Assembly: GCA_910579495.1 (NCBI GenBank)
Contig: CAJTVD010000028.1
Coordinates: 1-45,172, forward strand
Reading direction: 5' to 3'
Length of the DNA stretch: 45,172 nt
Source of the DNA: an uncultured Lachnospiraceae bacterium
GTDB lineage: Bacteria; Bacillota; Clostridia; Lachnospirales; Lachnospiraceae
Position 1 is the stretch's first letter. Every line of letters begins with the position of its first letter. The notes below the pieces were generated by a model. It was not told where the DNA came from, did not search any database, and saw nothing but the letters and a program-made list of their open reading frames with translations. Position numbers and translations under genes: made by a program. Below are positions 8,228-15,905 of this stretch, in pieces.

Positions 8228-8251
8228 AAAAGTCCGCTTACATAAGCGGAC
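8228..8251 (-). terminator. Riboswitch-controlled terminator of metK
   Basis: On the minus strand GTCCGCTTA-TG-TAAGCGGAC is followed by TTTT. Its 5' half can instead pair with the 3' strand of the riboswitch P1: AUAAGAGGA in the aptamer with UCCGCUUAU in the terminator, eight of nine pairs. That gives an antiterminator when SAM is absent. Confidence 0.88.
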
Positions 8252-8272
8252 CCGATAAACGATAATCAAATC

Positions 8273-8386
8273 CTCTTATTGTTCGAAGGCCAAATGGCCG
8301 CTTGCTCGCTCAGGTAGGCACCTTCCTCTTCCGGGGGTTGCCGTGGCTTCACAGGTCCTATGTACCTCCACCACTCTGAATAAGAG
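8273..8386 (-). ncRNA. SAM-I (S-box) riboswitch
   Basis: The minus strand carries the S-box core in order: P1 5' strand CTCTTATT, AGAGTGGTGGAGG, ACCTGTGAAGCCACGGCAACC, GGAAGGTGCC, and the P1 3' strand AATAAGAG. These match the conserved S-box positions (GGUGGAGG, GAAGCC.GGCAACC, GGUGCC). It sits about 170 bases before metK, its classical target. SAM binding stabilises P1 and lets the following terminator form. Confidence 0.95.
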
Positions 8387-8421
8387 ATTCACACAATATT
8401 GAATTTTCATATCTGAGACAG

Positions 8422-8450
8422 AGTTTACACCATATACGAGGCTTTGTCAA
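8422..8450 (-). promoter_or_regulatory. metK promoter
   Basis: Minus strand -35 TTGACA (8445-8450), 17-bp spacer, -10 TAAACT (8422-8427), placing the start site about 30 bases before the riboswitch P1. Confidence 0.8.
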
Positions 8451-8498
8451 TAGTTTTTTACAGTCAAACAAAATTTGTATTTCGCGGCTTTTATCACA

Positions 8499-8527
8499 TT
8501 GACAGAAAATTACAATAAACTTATAAT
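8499..8527 (+). promoter_or_regulatory. Promoter of the HD-GYP gene
   Basis: TTGACA (8499-8504), exactly 17 bases, TATAAT (8522-8527): a full sigma-A consensus. The start codon at 8575 lies about 40 bases downstream of the predicted start site. Confidence 0.88.
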
Positions 8528-8574
8528 AGAATATGAATAAAGATTAAAGTTTATTAAACATGAGGGAATATTTT

Positions 8575-9651
8575 ATGAGACGACTTAAGACTTCCGAACT
8601 ATTTCCCGGCATGGTCACTGCCGAGGATGTTTACAATTTTAACGACCAGCTAATTTTGCCCAAAGGGCTGGTTTTAAACGACAAGGCAATTACCAAGCTT
8701 GCCTCCTATTCCGTGATTTCCGTAAAAATAGAGGATGAAACCGTGGACGCGCCCGCCGTTTCCCTGCCCTCAGGCCCTTCCTTCAGCCAGCGGCTGCGGA
8801 AAAGCGCCGAGTTTATAAACTTCCAGGCAGAATTTGAAAACGATGTGGCCAACTTTAAATCTGTGATCAACGATGTGGTGGAGAAGGGATCTCCCCTGGA
8901 CGTTGACAAGCTAGTCAACGAAACCCTGGGCTGCATCAAGCTTTGCGCCAAGACACCCAACTTTTTCGATATTCTCCATAATATGAGGGAATATGACGAT
9001 GCCACTTACATACATTCCATTAATGTTGCGCTGATCTGTAATGTGTTCGCAAGATGGCTGCGGATGGATGAAGAGGAAATATCATTAGCCACCATCAGCG
9101 GGCTGCTTCATGATATCGGGAAGACCAAAATCCCTGACACCATCATTAAAAAGCCCGGGGTGCTTACCGGGAACGAATTTGATGTCGTAAAAACCCACCC
9201 TGAAGAGGGCTACCGTATCCTGCAGGGTTCCGGCCTGAATCCTGCAATTCTTGACGCCGTGCGGATGCACCATGAGCGGTGCGACGGCAGCGGCTATCCC
9301 CTTTCCTTAAAGGGCGATGAAATCGGCATCTATGCCAGGATGGTATCCATTGCAGATGTTTATGAGGCTATGACCAGTGCCAGGATTTACCGCGGGCCTT
9401 TGTGCCCTTTCCAGGCGATTGAGCTTTTTGAAAGCGAAGGGCTGCAGAAGTACGACCCGGGGCTTATCCTGACTTTCCTTGAAAATGTAGTCAATACTTA
9501 CCTGCTCAACGATGTACGCCTTAGCAACGGCGATACCGGCAAGGTGGTATTTATCCACAAAGAGAAGCTGTCCGCCCCCACTGTACAGACAAATTATGGT
9601 TTTCTGGATTTGAGCCAGCATCCGGATATAACAATAGAAGCTCTGATTTAA
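8575..9651 (+). CDS. HD-GYP domain cyclic-di-GMP phosphodiesterase
   Basis: A 358-residue cytoplasmic protein. Residues 1-60 resemble the small DUF3391-like N-terminal domain often found before HD-GYP. The HD-GYP domain covers about residues 130-305: H-x3 helix YIHSINVAL, LLHDIGKTKIP with His179-Asp180, HHERCDGSGYP with His232, and ADVYEAMTSARIYR. The GYP motif is intact, so c-di-GMP hydrolysis is expected. The start at 8575 is chosen for GAGGG eight bases before; an ATG at 8560 lacks a site. Monocistronic, driven by a consensus promoter and ended by the terminator overlapping its stop. Confidence 0.9.
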   Translation: MRRLKTSELFPGMVTAEDVYNFNDQLILPKGLVLNDKAITKLASYSVISVKIEDETVDAPAVSLPSGPSFSQRLRKSAEFINFQAEFENDVANFKSVINDVVEKGSPLDVDKLVNETLGCIKLCAKTPNFFDILHNMREYDDATYIHSINVALICNVFARWLRMDEEEISLATISGLLHDIGKTKIPDTIIKKPGVLTGNEFDVVKTHPEEGYRILQGSGLNPAILDAVRMHHERCDGSGYPLSLKGDEIGIYARMVSIADVYEAMTSARIYRGPLCPFQAIELFESEGLQKYDPGLILTFLENVVNTYLLNDVRLSNGDTGKVVFIHKEKLSAPTVQTNYGFLDLSQHPDITIEALI

Positions 9652-9669
9652 TCAGGGCTTCTTTCTTTT
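9636..9669 (+). terminator. Terminator overlapping the HD-GYP stop codon
   Basis: AGAAGCTCTGA (9636-9646) pairs with TCAGGGCTTCT (9652-9662), one G-U pair, then a T-rich tail. The stop TAA lies in the loop. Confidence 0.8.
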
Positions 9670-9717
9670 CCGTCCATAAATGGGGCTCTCCATTCCCCAC
9701 TGGTGTTGAATGGTTTT

Positions 9718-11010
9718 TCAGCCGGTTTTCAGGCGGAACTTCTTAAGCTCACGCTCGGAATTCACCTTTTCTATCTGCGCCCCCAAACCACGCAGCTTCA
9801 GGTCAAAGTCCTCATAGCCCCGCTCAATAAACTTAATATCATCAATAACTGTGGTCCCTTCCGCAGATAACCCGGCAATCACCAAGGCCGCGCCTGCCCG
9901 CAGGTCCGGCGCACTGATGCTCGCCCCGGTGTACATACTGACGCCGTCAATAATGGCGGTATTGCCCTCCACCTTAATGCTGGCTCCCATCCTGGTAAGC
10001 TCATCCACATATTTAAACCGGTTTTCAAAAATACTTTCCGTTACAATACTGGTCCCTTTAGACAGCCCCAGGGCAACAGTAATCTGGGGCTGCATGTCCG
10101 TGGGGAAGCCCGGGTAGGGAAGGGTCTTTACATGGGTATGTGTCAGGGGCTTCGCTGCCACCACCCTTACCGCATCGTCCGATTCCTCCACCTCGCAGCC
10201 AATTTCCGTGAGTTTGGCGCTGATGGACTCCAGGTGCTTGGGGATCACGTTCTTCACTGTCACATCCCCTTTGGTCACAGCTGCCGCAAACATAAAGGTC
10301 CCTGCCTCTATCTGGTCGGGAATAATGGCATACTCCGTCCCATGGAGCCTGGCCACGCCCTTGATCCTGATCACATCCGTGCCCGCGCCCCTTACCACTG
10401 CGCCCATGCTGTTTAAAAAGTTGGCTACATCCACCACATGGGGTTCCTTGGCAGCATTTTCAATGATGGTCTGCCCCTCCGCCATGGCTGCCGCCATCAT
10501 AATGTCTATGGTTGCCCCTACAGTGACCACATCCATGTAAATGTGGCTTCCCCGGAGCCGCTCCGCCTCCGCGATAATCAGGCCATGTTCTATCCTTACC
10601 TCCGCCCCCAGGGCGCGGAAACCTTTAATATGCTGGTCAATGGGACGTAGCCCGATATTGCATCCTCCCGGCAGCGTCACCTGGGCTCTTTTGTATTTGC
10701 CCAGCAGGGCCCCCAAAAAATAATAAGAAGCCCTTATCTTCTTGATAAAATCATCTTCTATAATCAGTTCCCTGATAGCCTTACCGGTAATTTTTACCGT
10801 ATGCCTATCCTGCTTTTCTACAACGCCTCCAATACTCCCAATTGCCTGTAACATTACATTTGTGTCCCGGACATCCGGCACGTTCTCTATCAATACAGTT
10901 TCGTCCGTCATAATGGAAGCAGCCAGAATGGCAAGCGCCGCATTTTTCGCGCCGCCAATCTCCACCTCTCCCACCAGCGGATTCCCGCCCTTTATTGCAT
11001 ACTGTTCCAT
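9718..11010 (-). CDS. murA: UDP-N-acetylglucosamine 1-carboxyvinyltransferase
   Basis: 430 residues, the first committed step of peptidoglycan synthesis: transfer of enolpyruvate from PEP to UDP-GlcNAc. GGAKNAAL (Lys22-Asn23) binds substrate, and LPGGCNIGLRP carries the catalytic Cys117, the fosfomycin target, here not replaced by Asp. The EPT repeats are complete and the length is normal. AGAGGT precedes the start. It has its own promoter (11109-11136) downstream of the M23 gene on the same strand. Firmicutes often have two MurA copies; which one this is cannot be told here. Confidence 0.97.
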   Translation of the reverse strand: MEQYAIKGGNPLVGEVEIGGAKNAALAILAASIMTDETVLIENVPDVRDTNVMLQAIGSIGGVVEKQDRHTVKITGKAIRELIIEDDFIKKIRASYYFLGALLGKYKRAQVTLPGGCNIGLRPIDQHIKGFRALGAEVRIEHGLIIAEAERLRGSHIYMDVVTVGATIDIMMAAAMAEGQTIIENAAKEPHVVDVANFLNSMGAVVRGAGTDVIRIKGVARLHGTEYAIIPDQIEAGTFMFAAAVTKGDVTVKNVIPKHLESISAKLTEIGCEVEESDDAVRVVAAKPLTHTHVKTLPYPGFPTDMQPQITVALGLSKGTSIVTESIFENRFKYVDELTRMGASIKVEGNTAIIDGVSMYTGASISAPDLRAGAALVIAGLSAEGTTVIDDIKFIERGYEDFDLKLRGLGAQIEKVNSERELKKFRLKTG

Positions 11011-11108
11011 TAGTATACCTCTATATAATCAAAATAAAATCTCTATAATCAAATACATTTGTAAATTCATCCTCCAATAAGGCGAGCCCATTAGGTTCGC
11101 TAACGTAC

Positions 11109-11136
11109 ATTATATCATATCATGGGCATTTGTAAA
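11109..11136 (-). promoter_or_regulatory. murA promoter
   Basis: Minus strand -35 TTTACA (11131-11136), 16-bp spacer, -10 TATAAT (11109-11114). The leader is about 95 bases long. Confidence 0.7.
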
Positions 11137-11145
11137 CATCAAACA

Positions 11146-12732
11146 TTAGTTCATATACTTCAGCGGGTCTACCTGTGAGCCGTTGATGAGTATCTCAAAA
11201 TGAAGATGTGGCCCTGTACTGACGCCTGTATTCCCGCTTAATGCAATCTTTTGTCCCTGTGAAACCGTCTGGCCCGCGGATACCAATACCTTGCTTAAGT
11301 GCCCGTACCTGGTCTGCCTGCCGTCAGGATGGTTAATATACACCACATAGCCATAGCCGCTCCCCCAGCCTGCCCTGGCCACTGTGCCGCCGCAGGAGGC
11401 ATGGACCGCCGTCCCTGTGGGGGTTGCCCAGTCAATGCCCTTATGGTAACTGCTGGCGCCCTTGGTAGGCCTGCTTCTTGGCCCAAAGCCGGAAGACTTG
11501 CGCCCGCCCGAAATGGGCTTGATATAAGTAGGCGGGATCTTGGTCCCCCGCTCCACAACCTTCGCCACCGCCGGGTATGTCACTTCTTCCTTGATGATCT
11601 CCTGGGCTGTCTTTTTGTCATTCTCAAAAGTTACCAGTGCAATCACCTTCCGGTGCCCGGCAGAAGGTTCCTGGAGAGTTCTTTTCTCAGTGGTATACCA
11701 TTCATCGTTGTCAATATAGACCACCTCTTCCTCGTAATCCTCCTCGTAATACATCTCCTCCTGGCGCACTACCGTCAGTTTGGGCTGGGGTACCGTAATG
11801 ACCAGCTCGTCTCCCGCCCTGATCAGGGAACGCTCATCTTCCAGGGAGTCATTCAAGTCGATCAGCCGGTCCAGGGGAATGTTGGTCTTGATGGCAATCT
11901 CCGAAAGGGTGTCCCCTGCCACCACCTCATAGACGCCGTTTTTCTCCTCATCCTGGGTCACCTCCCGGATAGCGGTTTCCAAATCCGTGATGGCGCTGTC
12001 ACTTAGGTAAGCCTCCACCACCTCGATCTCATCCCCGTATTCCATGGAAATAAGCCCCAGCCCATAGTCCGAAAAATCCATCTCCCCTGCCGCCGGTTCC
12101 ACTTCCTCAAAAACCTCCGTCAGCTCCGCATGGATGCCTGCCTCCATGTTTACCACCTGCTGTACTTCCCCCGCCGCTTCTTCCTTCTCCCTGATCCGGG
12201 AGGTGAGTACGGGAAGCTCCCGGGAGGGGTCAAGGGTAAGGTCCGCATGGTACCTGCCCTCCCCGTCATACTTGTCAATGGCAGCCTGCAAAAGCCCCAG
12301 CACCTCCTGCTGGCTGGAAAGGTTCACCGTGTATTCATTGATTTTAACTATATATGACCTGCGCAGGCTCCCTTCCAGCCCCTTTGATAAAACCTGCACC
12401 ATATTTTCAACAATCTCCTCAGGCCTGTCCACCTTCCCCCAGAGGACCTCACTCCCAAGGGTCTTAAGGTCGCTTTCCACCAGCAACAGTTCGTTGCTTC
12501 CCAGGGCAATCCGGCGCCTTGCCTCCAGGACGCACTTATGGGCTTCCTCCTTTGATGCCGTCACCCCAACCTCCTGATTATTTAAAAGTATTGCAAACAT
12601 ATTATTGCCCGTTTTTTCAAAAGGTACTATAGAGGGCAGGAAAAAGATACTGGCAATTACTGCCAGTACCGCTATTTTGATATTCCTTATTTTTAATTTT
12701 CTATAATAACGTGTCAATTTTTTCATAGACAT
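11146..12732 (-). CDS. Membrane-anchored LysM-G5-M23 peptidoglycan hydrolase
   Basis: 528 residues. A positively charged N-terminus is followed by one membrane segment (about residues 19-38), which anchors or exports the protein. A long spacer domain (40-260) follows, then a LysM domain (YEVVAGDTLSEIAIKTNIP, about 268-312), an acidic linker, and a G5-like domain (about 345-415, with ITV/EEVTYPAVAKVVERGTK). A C-terminal LytM/M23 endopeptidase (about 415-528) has the zinc ligands in SYHKGIDWATP and in GPHLHFEI, so it should be active and cut peptidoglycan cross-bridges. Start chosen behind GGAG at a spacing of eight. Family role: cell separation or sporulation-type wall remodelling. Confidence 0.9.
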   Translation of the reverse strand: MSMKKLTRYYRKLKIRNIKIAVLAVIASIFFLPSIVPFEKTGNNMFAILLNNQEVGVTASKEEAHKCVLEARRRIALGSNELLLVESDLKTLGSEVLWGKVDRPEEIVENMVQVLSKGLEGSLRRSYIVKINEYTVNLSSQQEVLGLLQAAIDKYDGEGRYHADLTLDPSRELPVLTSRIREKEEAAGEVQQVVNMEAGIHAELTEVFEEVEPAAGEMDFSDYGLGLISMEYGDEIEVVEAYLSDSAITDLETAIREVTQDEEKNGVYEVVAGDTLSEIAIKTNIPLDRLIDLNDSLEDERSLIRAGDELVITVPQPKLTVVRQEEMYYEEDYEEEVVYIDNDEWYTTEKRTLQEPSAGHRKVIALVTFENDKKTAQEIIKEEVTYPAVAKVVERGTKIPPTYIKPISGGRKSSGFGPRSRPTKGASSYHKGIDWATPTGTAVHASCGGTVARAGWGSGYGYVVYINHPDGRQTRYGHLSKVLVSAGQTVSQGQKIALSGNTGVSTGPHLHFEILINGSQVDPLKYMN

Positions 12733-12866
12733 CCATCTGCTCCGCTGGTTATTCCAAAACCCCGCTGGTTTTGTAACATTTTTGTAACAGATTTATTCTA
12801 TCAGCAATTATTTTACTTGTAAAGAATATCTTCTTTCCATCATTTACTTATTTTCTGGATTGCTTT

Positions 12867-13454
12867 CTATTTCCTGACACTGTAGCCAAAGGTTCCCAGC
12901 TTCTCTCCCAGCAGGTAATAGCCCCCGTGGGAATAGGCGATGGGCTGTGCCTTATCCAGCCGGAAACGCCCCTTGCTGTCCATATAGGCCTCCTGGGCAT
13001 GTACAGCGGCCACCTGGGCAAGGAACATATCATGGCTGCCCAGGCGCAGAATCTGTTTTACGCAGCACTCAATATTTACCGGGCTTTCCTCCAAAAGGGG
13101 TGCCTTCACCACCTCCCCTGGCAGGAGGTGCAGCTTCATGTCCCTGAACTTGTCCGTATCCCGGCCGCTTTTTACCCCACAGTAGTCTGTGGCAAAAGCC
13201 AGCCCCCGGGTAGTCAGGTTGACCACAAATTCCCCCGTTTCTTCTATCATTCTGTGGGAATACCGGGAAGGGCGCACGGAAATGGATAACATGGGCGGGT
13301 CGCTGCATATGGTGCCTGCCCAGGCCACTGTAAAAATATTGGGATCCCCCCCTTTGCCCGCCACTGTGACCAGCACCGCCGGGACCGGGTAGAGCATGTT
13401 CCCCGGTTTCCAGCTTTGCCGTTTTGCAGGTACTTGTTTTTCCTTCTTATGCAT
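12867..13454 (-). CDS. Flavin reductase-like FMN-binding protein
   Basis: 195 residues, flavin reductase domain of the FMN-binding split barrel fold. Visible features are PVPAVLVTVAGKGGDPNIFT near the N-terminus, AWAGTICSDPPMLSISVRPS, the TGEFVVNLTT strand, and a conserved C-terminal GGYYLLGEKLGTFGYSVRK. Many members reduce flavins or act as small-molecule reductases in anaerobes; the substrate is not known. GGGAGGG lies 11 bases before the start. The upstream stretch 13455-13480 contains GGGAGGGCAGAT, a 12-base match to repeat A, perhaps a remnant. Confidence 0.85.
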   Translation of the reverse strand: MHKKEKQVPAKRQSWKPGNMLYPVPAVLVTVAGKGGDPNIFTVAWAGTICSDPPMLSISVRPSRYSHRMIEETGEFVVNLTTRGLAFATDYCGVKSGRDTDKFRDMKLHLLPGEVVKAPLLEESPVNIECCVKQILRLGSHDMFLAQVAAVHAQEAYMDSKGRFRLDKAQPIAYSHGGYYLLGEKLGTFGYSVRK

Positions 13455-13496
13455 AAAAATATCTGCCCTCCCTCCCCGGCGCCAGAACCTGCCAAA

Positions 13497-14147
13497 TTAA
13501 AATAAGCCAAAAATCCCCAAAATGTTGATTATCATGCTGATAGCGGAAAATACCAGCGCCCCGACCACAAAGGGCATGAGCTTCCTGCTGCCCTGTCCCA
13601 GTTTTTCCTGCCCTTCCTTTATTTCCTCTGTCTGCTTGCCCAGCTCCTCTATCATGGACGCCTGCACATTACGGTAGACCTTCACATTGTCCGTATGTAA
13701 ATAATCTTCCAGGCTCTTAAATGCTTCCTCTGTCTTTTCCTGGGCCTTTCCCAAATTGCCAATGATCTGCTCCAGGCTTTCCGGGTTGTCCTTGATCTCC
13801 GCAATCTTGGCAAGGCTCTCCTCCAGTGTCCGGCTGATGCCGGCAATGGAAAGCTCCGACGCCTCCTTAATCCTTGACAGGGAAGCCTCCTCCACCTCCC
13901 CTGCCATCTGCCCCAGCTTCTCATTGGCCCGCACTGCCAGCTCCTGTATATCCTGGGCGCTTTCAATGTTTTTCAGGTTGAGCCTGCGCATTTCCTGGAG
14001 GCACTCGTCATATTTTTCCATCTGCTCCTTAAACAGGGCAAGCTGTCTTTCCAGATTTTCAAGGGCGGCGGCATCTGCTGCGGCGTTTGCCCGAATGATT
14101 TCCTGTGAGTTCAATTTCTGTGCTACCTTATCCATAAAATTATCCAT
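13497..14147 (-). CDS. Coiled-coil protein with C-terminal membrane anchor
   Basis: 216 residues, function not recognised. Residues about 25-185 are almost all helix-forming with heptad spacing (LENLERQLALFKEQMEKYD, then long Glu/Lys-rich helices), so a long coiled coil is expected. A single hydrophobic segment at about 192-215 (FVVGALVFSAISMIINILGI) ends the protein, which makes it tail-anchored with the coil in the cytoplasm. The start at 14147 follows GGAGG at a spacing of seven; a longer frame to 14249 lacks a site. Its organisation resembles apolipoprotein-like or chemoreceptor-like coil proteins, but no HAMP or signalling tip is seen. Confidence 0.72.
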   Translation of the reverse strand: MDNFMDKVAQKLNSQEIIRANAAADAAALENLERQLALFKEQMEKYDECLQEMRRLNLKNIESAQDIQELAVRANEKLGQMAGEVEEASLSRIKEASELSIAGISRTLEESLAKIAEIKDNPESLEQIIGNLGKAQEKTEEAFKSLEDYLHTDNVKVYRNVQASMIEELGKQTEEIKEGQEKLGQGSRKLMPFVVGALVFSAISMIINILGIFGLF

Positions 14148-14450
14148 CGTCATTCCTCCGGGGTATCCCAATACATTTTCCAACATCACACTTACTTTGT
14201 ATCTTAACACTTTTATTGCCTTTTTACAATCAACTCCTGCCAGTCCCATAACCGGTGCCGCTTATTTTGTGCAGTTTGCATACTTTTATTTTCCATCTTT
14301 TTCCCATGTTGTAATAATTAACTGTATTTTTACATAGTGTTCATAGTCTGTTCATAATTATGCGGTATATTATACTTAAATCAAACAAAGGCATTATGTA
14401 ATGTTTTCATTACACGCATAGATAAATTTTTTCATAATAGCCCAGGCGCA

Positions 14451-14569
14451 GAAATGTGTCTGGGCACTCCTCATTCCAGGGCCAAATGCCGGAATGCCCC
14501 CCGCCAGCCTCCTGGCATTCTTCCGCCAGGTGCCCATACGCAACAACGGATGCCAGGCTCCGCCAGACA
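14451..14569. other. Structured intergenic segment next to repeat R1
   Basis: The gap between the coiled-coil gene (start 14147) and the relQ terminator holds no convincing gene. 14457-14569 shows nested complementary arms: TGTCTGG (14457-14463) with CCAGACA (14563-14569), GGGCAC (14462-14467) with GTGCCC (14530-14535), and GGAATGCC (14491-14498) with GGCATTC (14514-14520). This could be a structured RNA or a repeat element. A 63-codon minus frame crosses it, but with no ribosome binding site. Confidence 0.45.
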
Positions 14570-14570
14570 T

Positions 14571-14657
14571 CCTTATGCCAAACAAACGCCGTCGCGCTCC
14601 GCGGGCCGGCTTATTGAAGCAACGGGCAGCACGCTCCGGAAACTGCCCTTATGTTAA
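14571..14657 (+). repeat. Dispersed GC-rich repeat R1
   Basis: The 36 bases at 14581-14616 (core ACGCCGTCGCGC, T, CCGCGGGCCGG, ending CTTATTG) match the reverse complement of 32427-32462 with one mismatch. A second piece, AAACTGCCCTTATGTTAA at 14640-14657, matches 32461-32478 reversed. In this copy the second piece lies after the core, separated by 23 bases; a degenerate CCTTATGCCAAAC precedes the core. So two overlapping units seem to be present here against one at 32 kb. Confidence 0.75.
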
Positions 14658-14689
14658 AAAAACGCTATAGGGGTTCCCCATAGCGTTTT
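14656..14689 (-). terminator. Terminator of relQ
   Basis: On the minus strand AAAACGCTAT-GGGG-AA-CCCC-(T)-ATAGCG runs into a run of seven T (plus strand A7 at 14656-14662). Stem arms are 14663-14673 and 14676-14685 with one bulged base. It lies 40 bases after the relQ stop. Confidence 0.85.
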
Positions 14690-14730
14690 ACTTTCTGCAG
14701 TCCATTTTATCCCATCCAAAAAATTCTTCC

Positions 14731-15384
14731 CTAAAGCCCGGAAGCGTTGCGCCGCTGGCTGATGCTCAGCACCTCTTCATTCAAAGAAAGCATTTTATCA
14801 TCCAGGGCAGATATCATCCTGGAGCACTCTACCAGTTCATCCTTTATGTATTCCGGCGCATTATTTTCCAGCTTATAGTGGATTTTATGCTCCAGGCTGG
14901 CCCAGAAGTCCATTGCCACTGTCCGGATCTGGATCTCCACCTTGGTGTCTTCAATCCGGTCAGATAAATATACCGGCACGGTTACCAGCATATGGTAACT
15001 TTTGTAACCGCTGGATTTGGGATTTACAATGTAGTCCTTTACGGAAATCACCTTAATATCGCTCTGGTTGGTGATCATCTCCGCTATCCGGTAAATATCC
15101 GACGTAAAGGAACAGATCACCCGGATACCCGCAATGTCGTTTACATAGTCCACCATATTCTGGATTGTAGATTCATACCCATGTTTTTTCAGCTTTTTTA
15201 CAATGCTCTCAGAGGTTTTAATCCTGGATTTGATATGCTCAATGGGATTATATCTATGTACATGCTGAAATTCATCGTTCAATATTTCCAGTTTCGTTGA
15301 AATCTGCTTCAGTGCAGAATTGTATATCAATATTACTTCCTTCCAACTGTCTATGTCGCTGTCCCGTTCCGCTCTTAATTCCAT
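14731..15384 (-). CDS. Small alarmone synthetase (RelA/SpoT domain, RelQ/RelP type)
   Basis: 217 residues with only the RelA/SpoT synthetase domain, no HD hydrolase and no TGS, as in YjbM/RelQ and YwaC/RelP. Visible are the ATP/GTP site region HIKSRIKTSESIVKKLKKHG, DIAGIRVICSFTSDIYRI, and the signature VEIQIRTVAMDFWASLEHKIHYK with the catalytic Glu. It makes (p)ppGpp from ATP and GTP/GDP. Which of the two subtypes is not certain, so no symbol is given. It is transcribed alone from a probable promoter about 100 bases upstream (TTGTGA-16-TATAAT on the minus strand) and ends at 14656-14689. Confidence 0.92.
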   Translation of the reverse strand: MELRAERDSDIDSWKEVILIYNSALKQISTKLEILNDEFQHVHRYNPIEHIKSRIKTSESIVKKLKKHGYESTIQNMVDYVNDIAGIRVICSFTSDIYRIAEMITNQSDIKVISVKDYIVNPKSSGYKSYHMLVTVPVYLSDRIEDTKVEIQIRTVAMDFWASLEHKIHYKLENNAPEYIKDELVECSRMISALDDKMLSLNEEVLSISQRRNASGL

Positions 15385-15835
15385 AACCCATACCGCCTAA
15401 TTCTTTTTAACGATACCCTAGCCCGGCCCCTGCCAGCGCCTGGCTATCTATCTGCCTTATCCTTTGATTATTACTTATAAAGTATTTTACCATATATTAT
15501 ACATCAATGTACATATTTCACAATAAATTTATTATTTTTTTATATTTATTGGCTTTTTTCAATTTGCCCCTGCCTGTGGTCTTTTTTGTTTGTACTATAT
15601 TATAATATTTTACAAAATAATTTCCCCTTTACAATGCAGTTTCCCATAAGCCAGGGATACTGCTGCGCAAAAACAGCATACTATATATAAATATGCCGAC
15701 GCCCGTATTTTATTACTATTTATTGATTTATACAATACCTGCGAAAAACAATCAAGCAGGGAAGGGTTTCTCCCTACTCGCCGCGCGGGGCACACGTTGC
15801 GTAAGCAACAATTTCATCTGTGCGCCCCTGCACAT
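15385..15835. other. Intergenic region with relQ leader and an unexplained hairpin
   Basis: No gene seen. 15385-15500 is the leader of relQ with its promoter. 15500-15620 is AT-rich. At 15787-15828 GGGGCACAC faces GTGCGCCCC (one mismatch), enclosing GTTGC-GTAA-GCAAC (15796-15809). This is a strong stem-loop without a T tract and not next to a gene start; role unknown. Confidence 0.5.
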
Positions 15836-15861
15836 AAAAACACCTGAGCCGAAACTCAGGT
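15836..15861 (-). terminator. Terminator of the Rpn-family gene
   Basis: On the minus strand ACCTGAG-TTTCGG-CTCAGGT (15842-15861) is followed by GTTTTT, about 45 bases after the stop codon at 15906. Confidence 0.85.
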
Positions 15862-15905
15862 ACAATTTTATGATATGGTTTCAATATGCAACTAAAAATA
15901 GATGA

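Noticed and set aside
14451..14569. 4.5S/SRP RNA or 6S RNA
   Set aside because: The SRP apical GGAAGG...AGCA motif is absent, and the arms do not give one long rod with a central bubble.
14394..14585. 63-codon minus-strand ORF
   Set aside because: It crosses the nested arms and repeat DNA, has no ribosome site and ends in low-complexity sequence.
15610..15795. 61-codon minus-strand ORF between relQ and the Rpn gene
   Set aside because: No ribosome site or domain; lies in AT-rich intergenic DNA.
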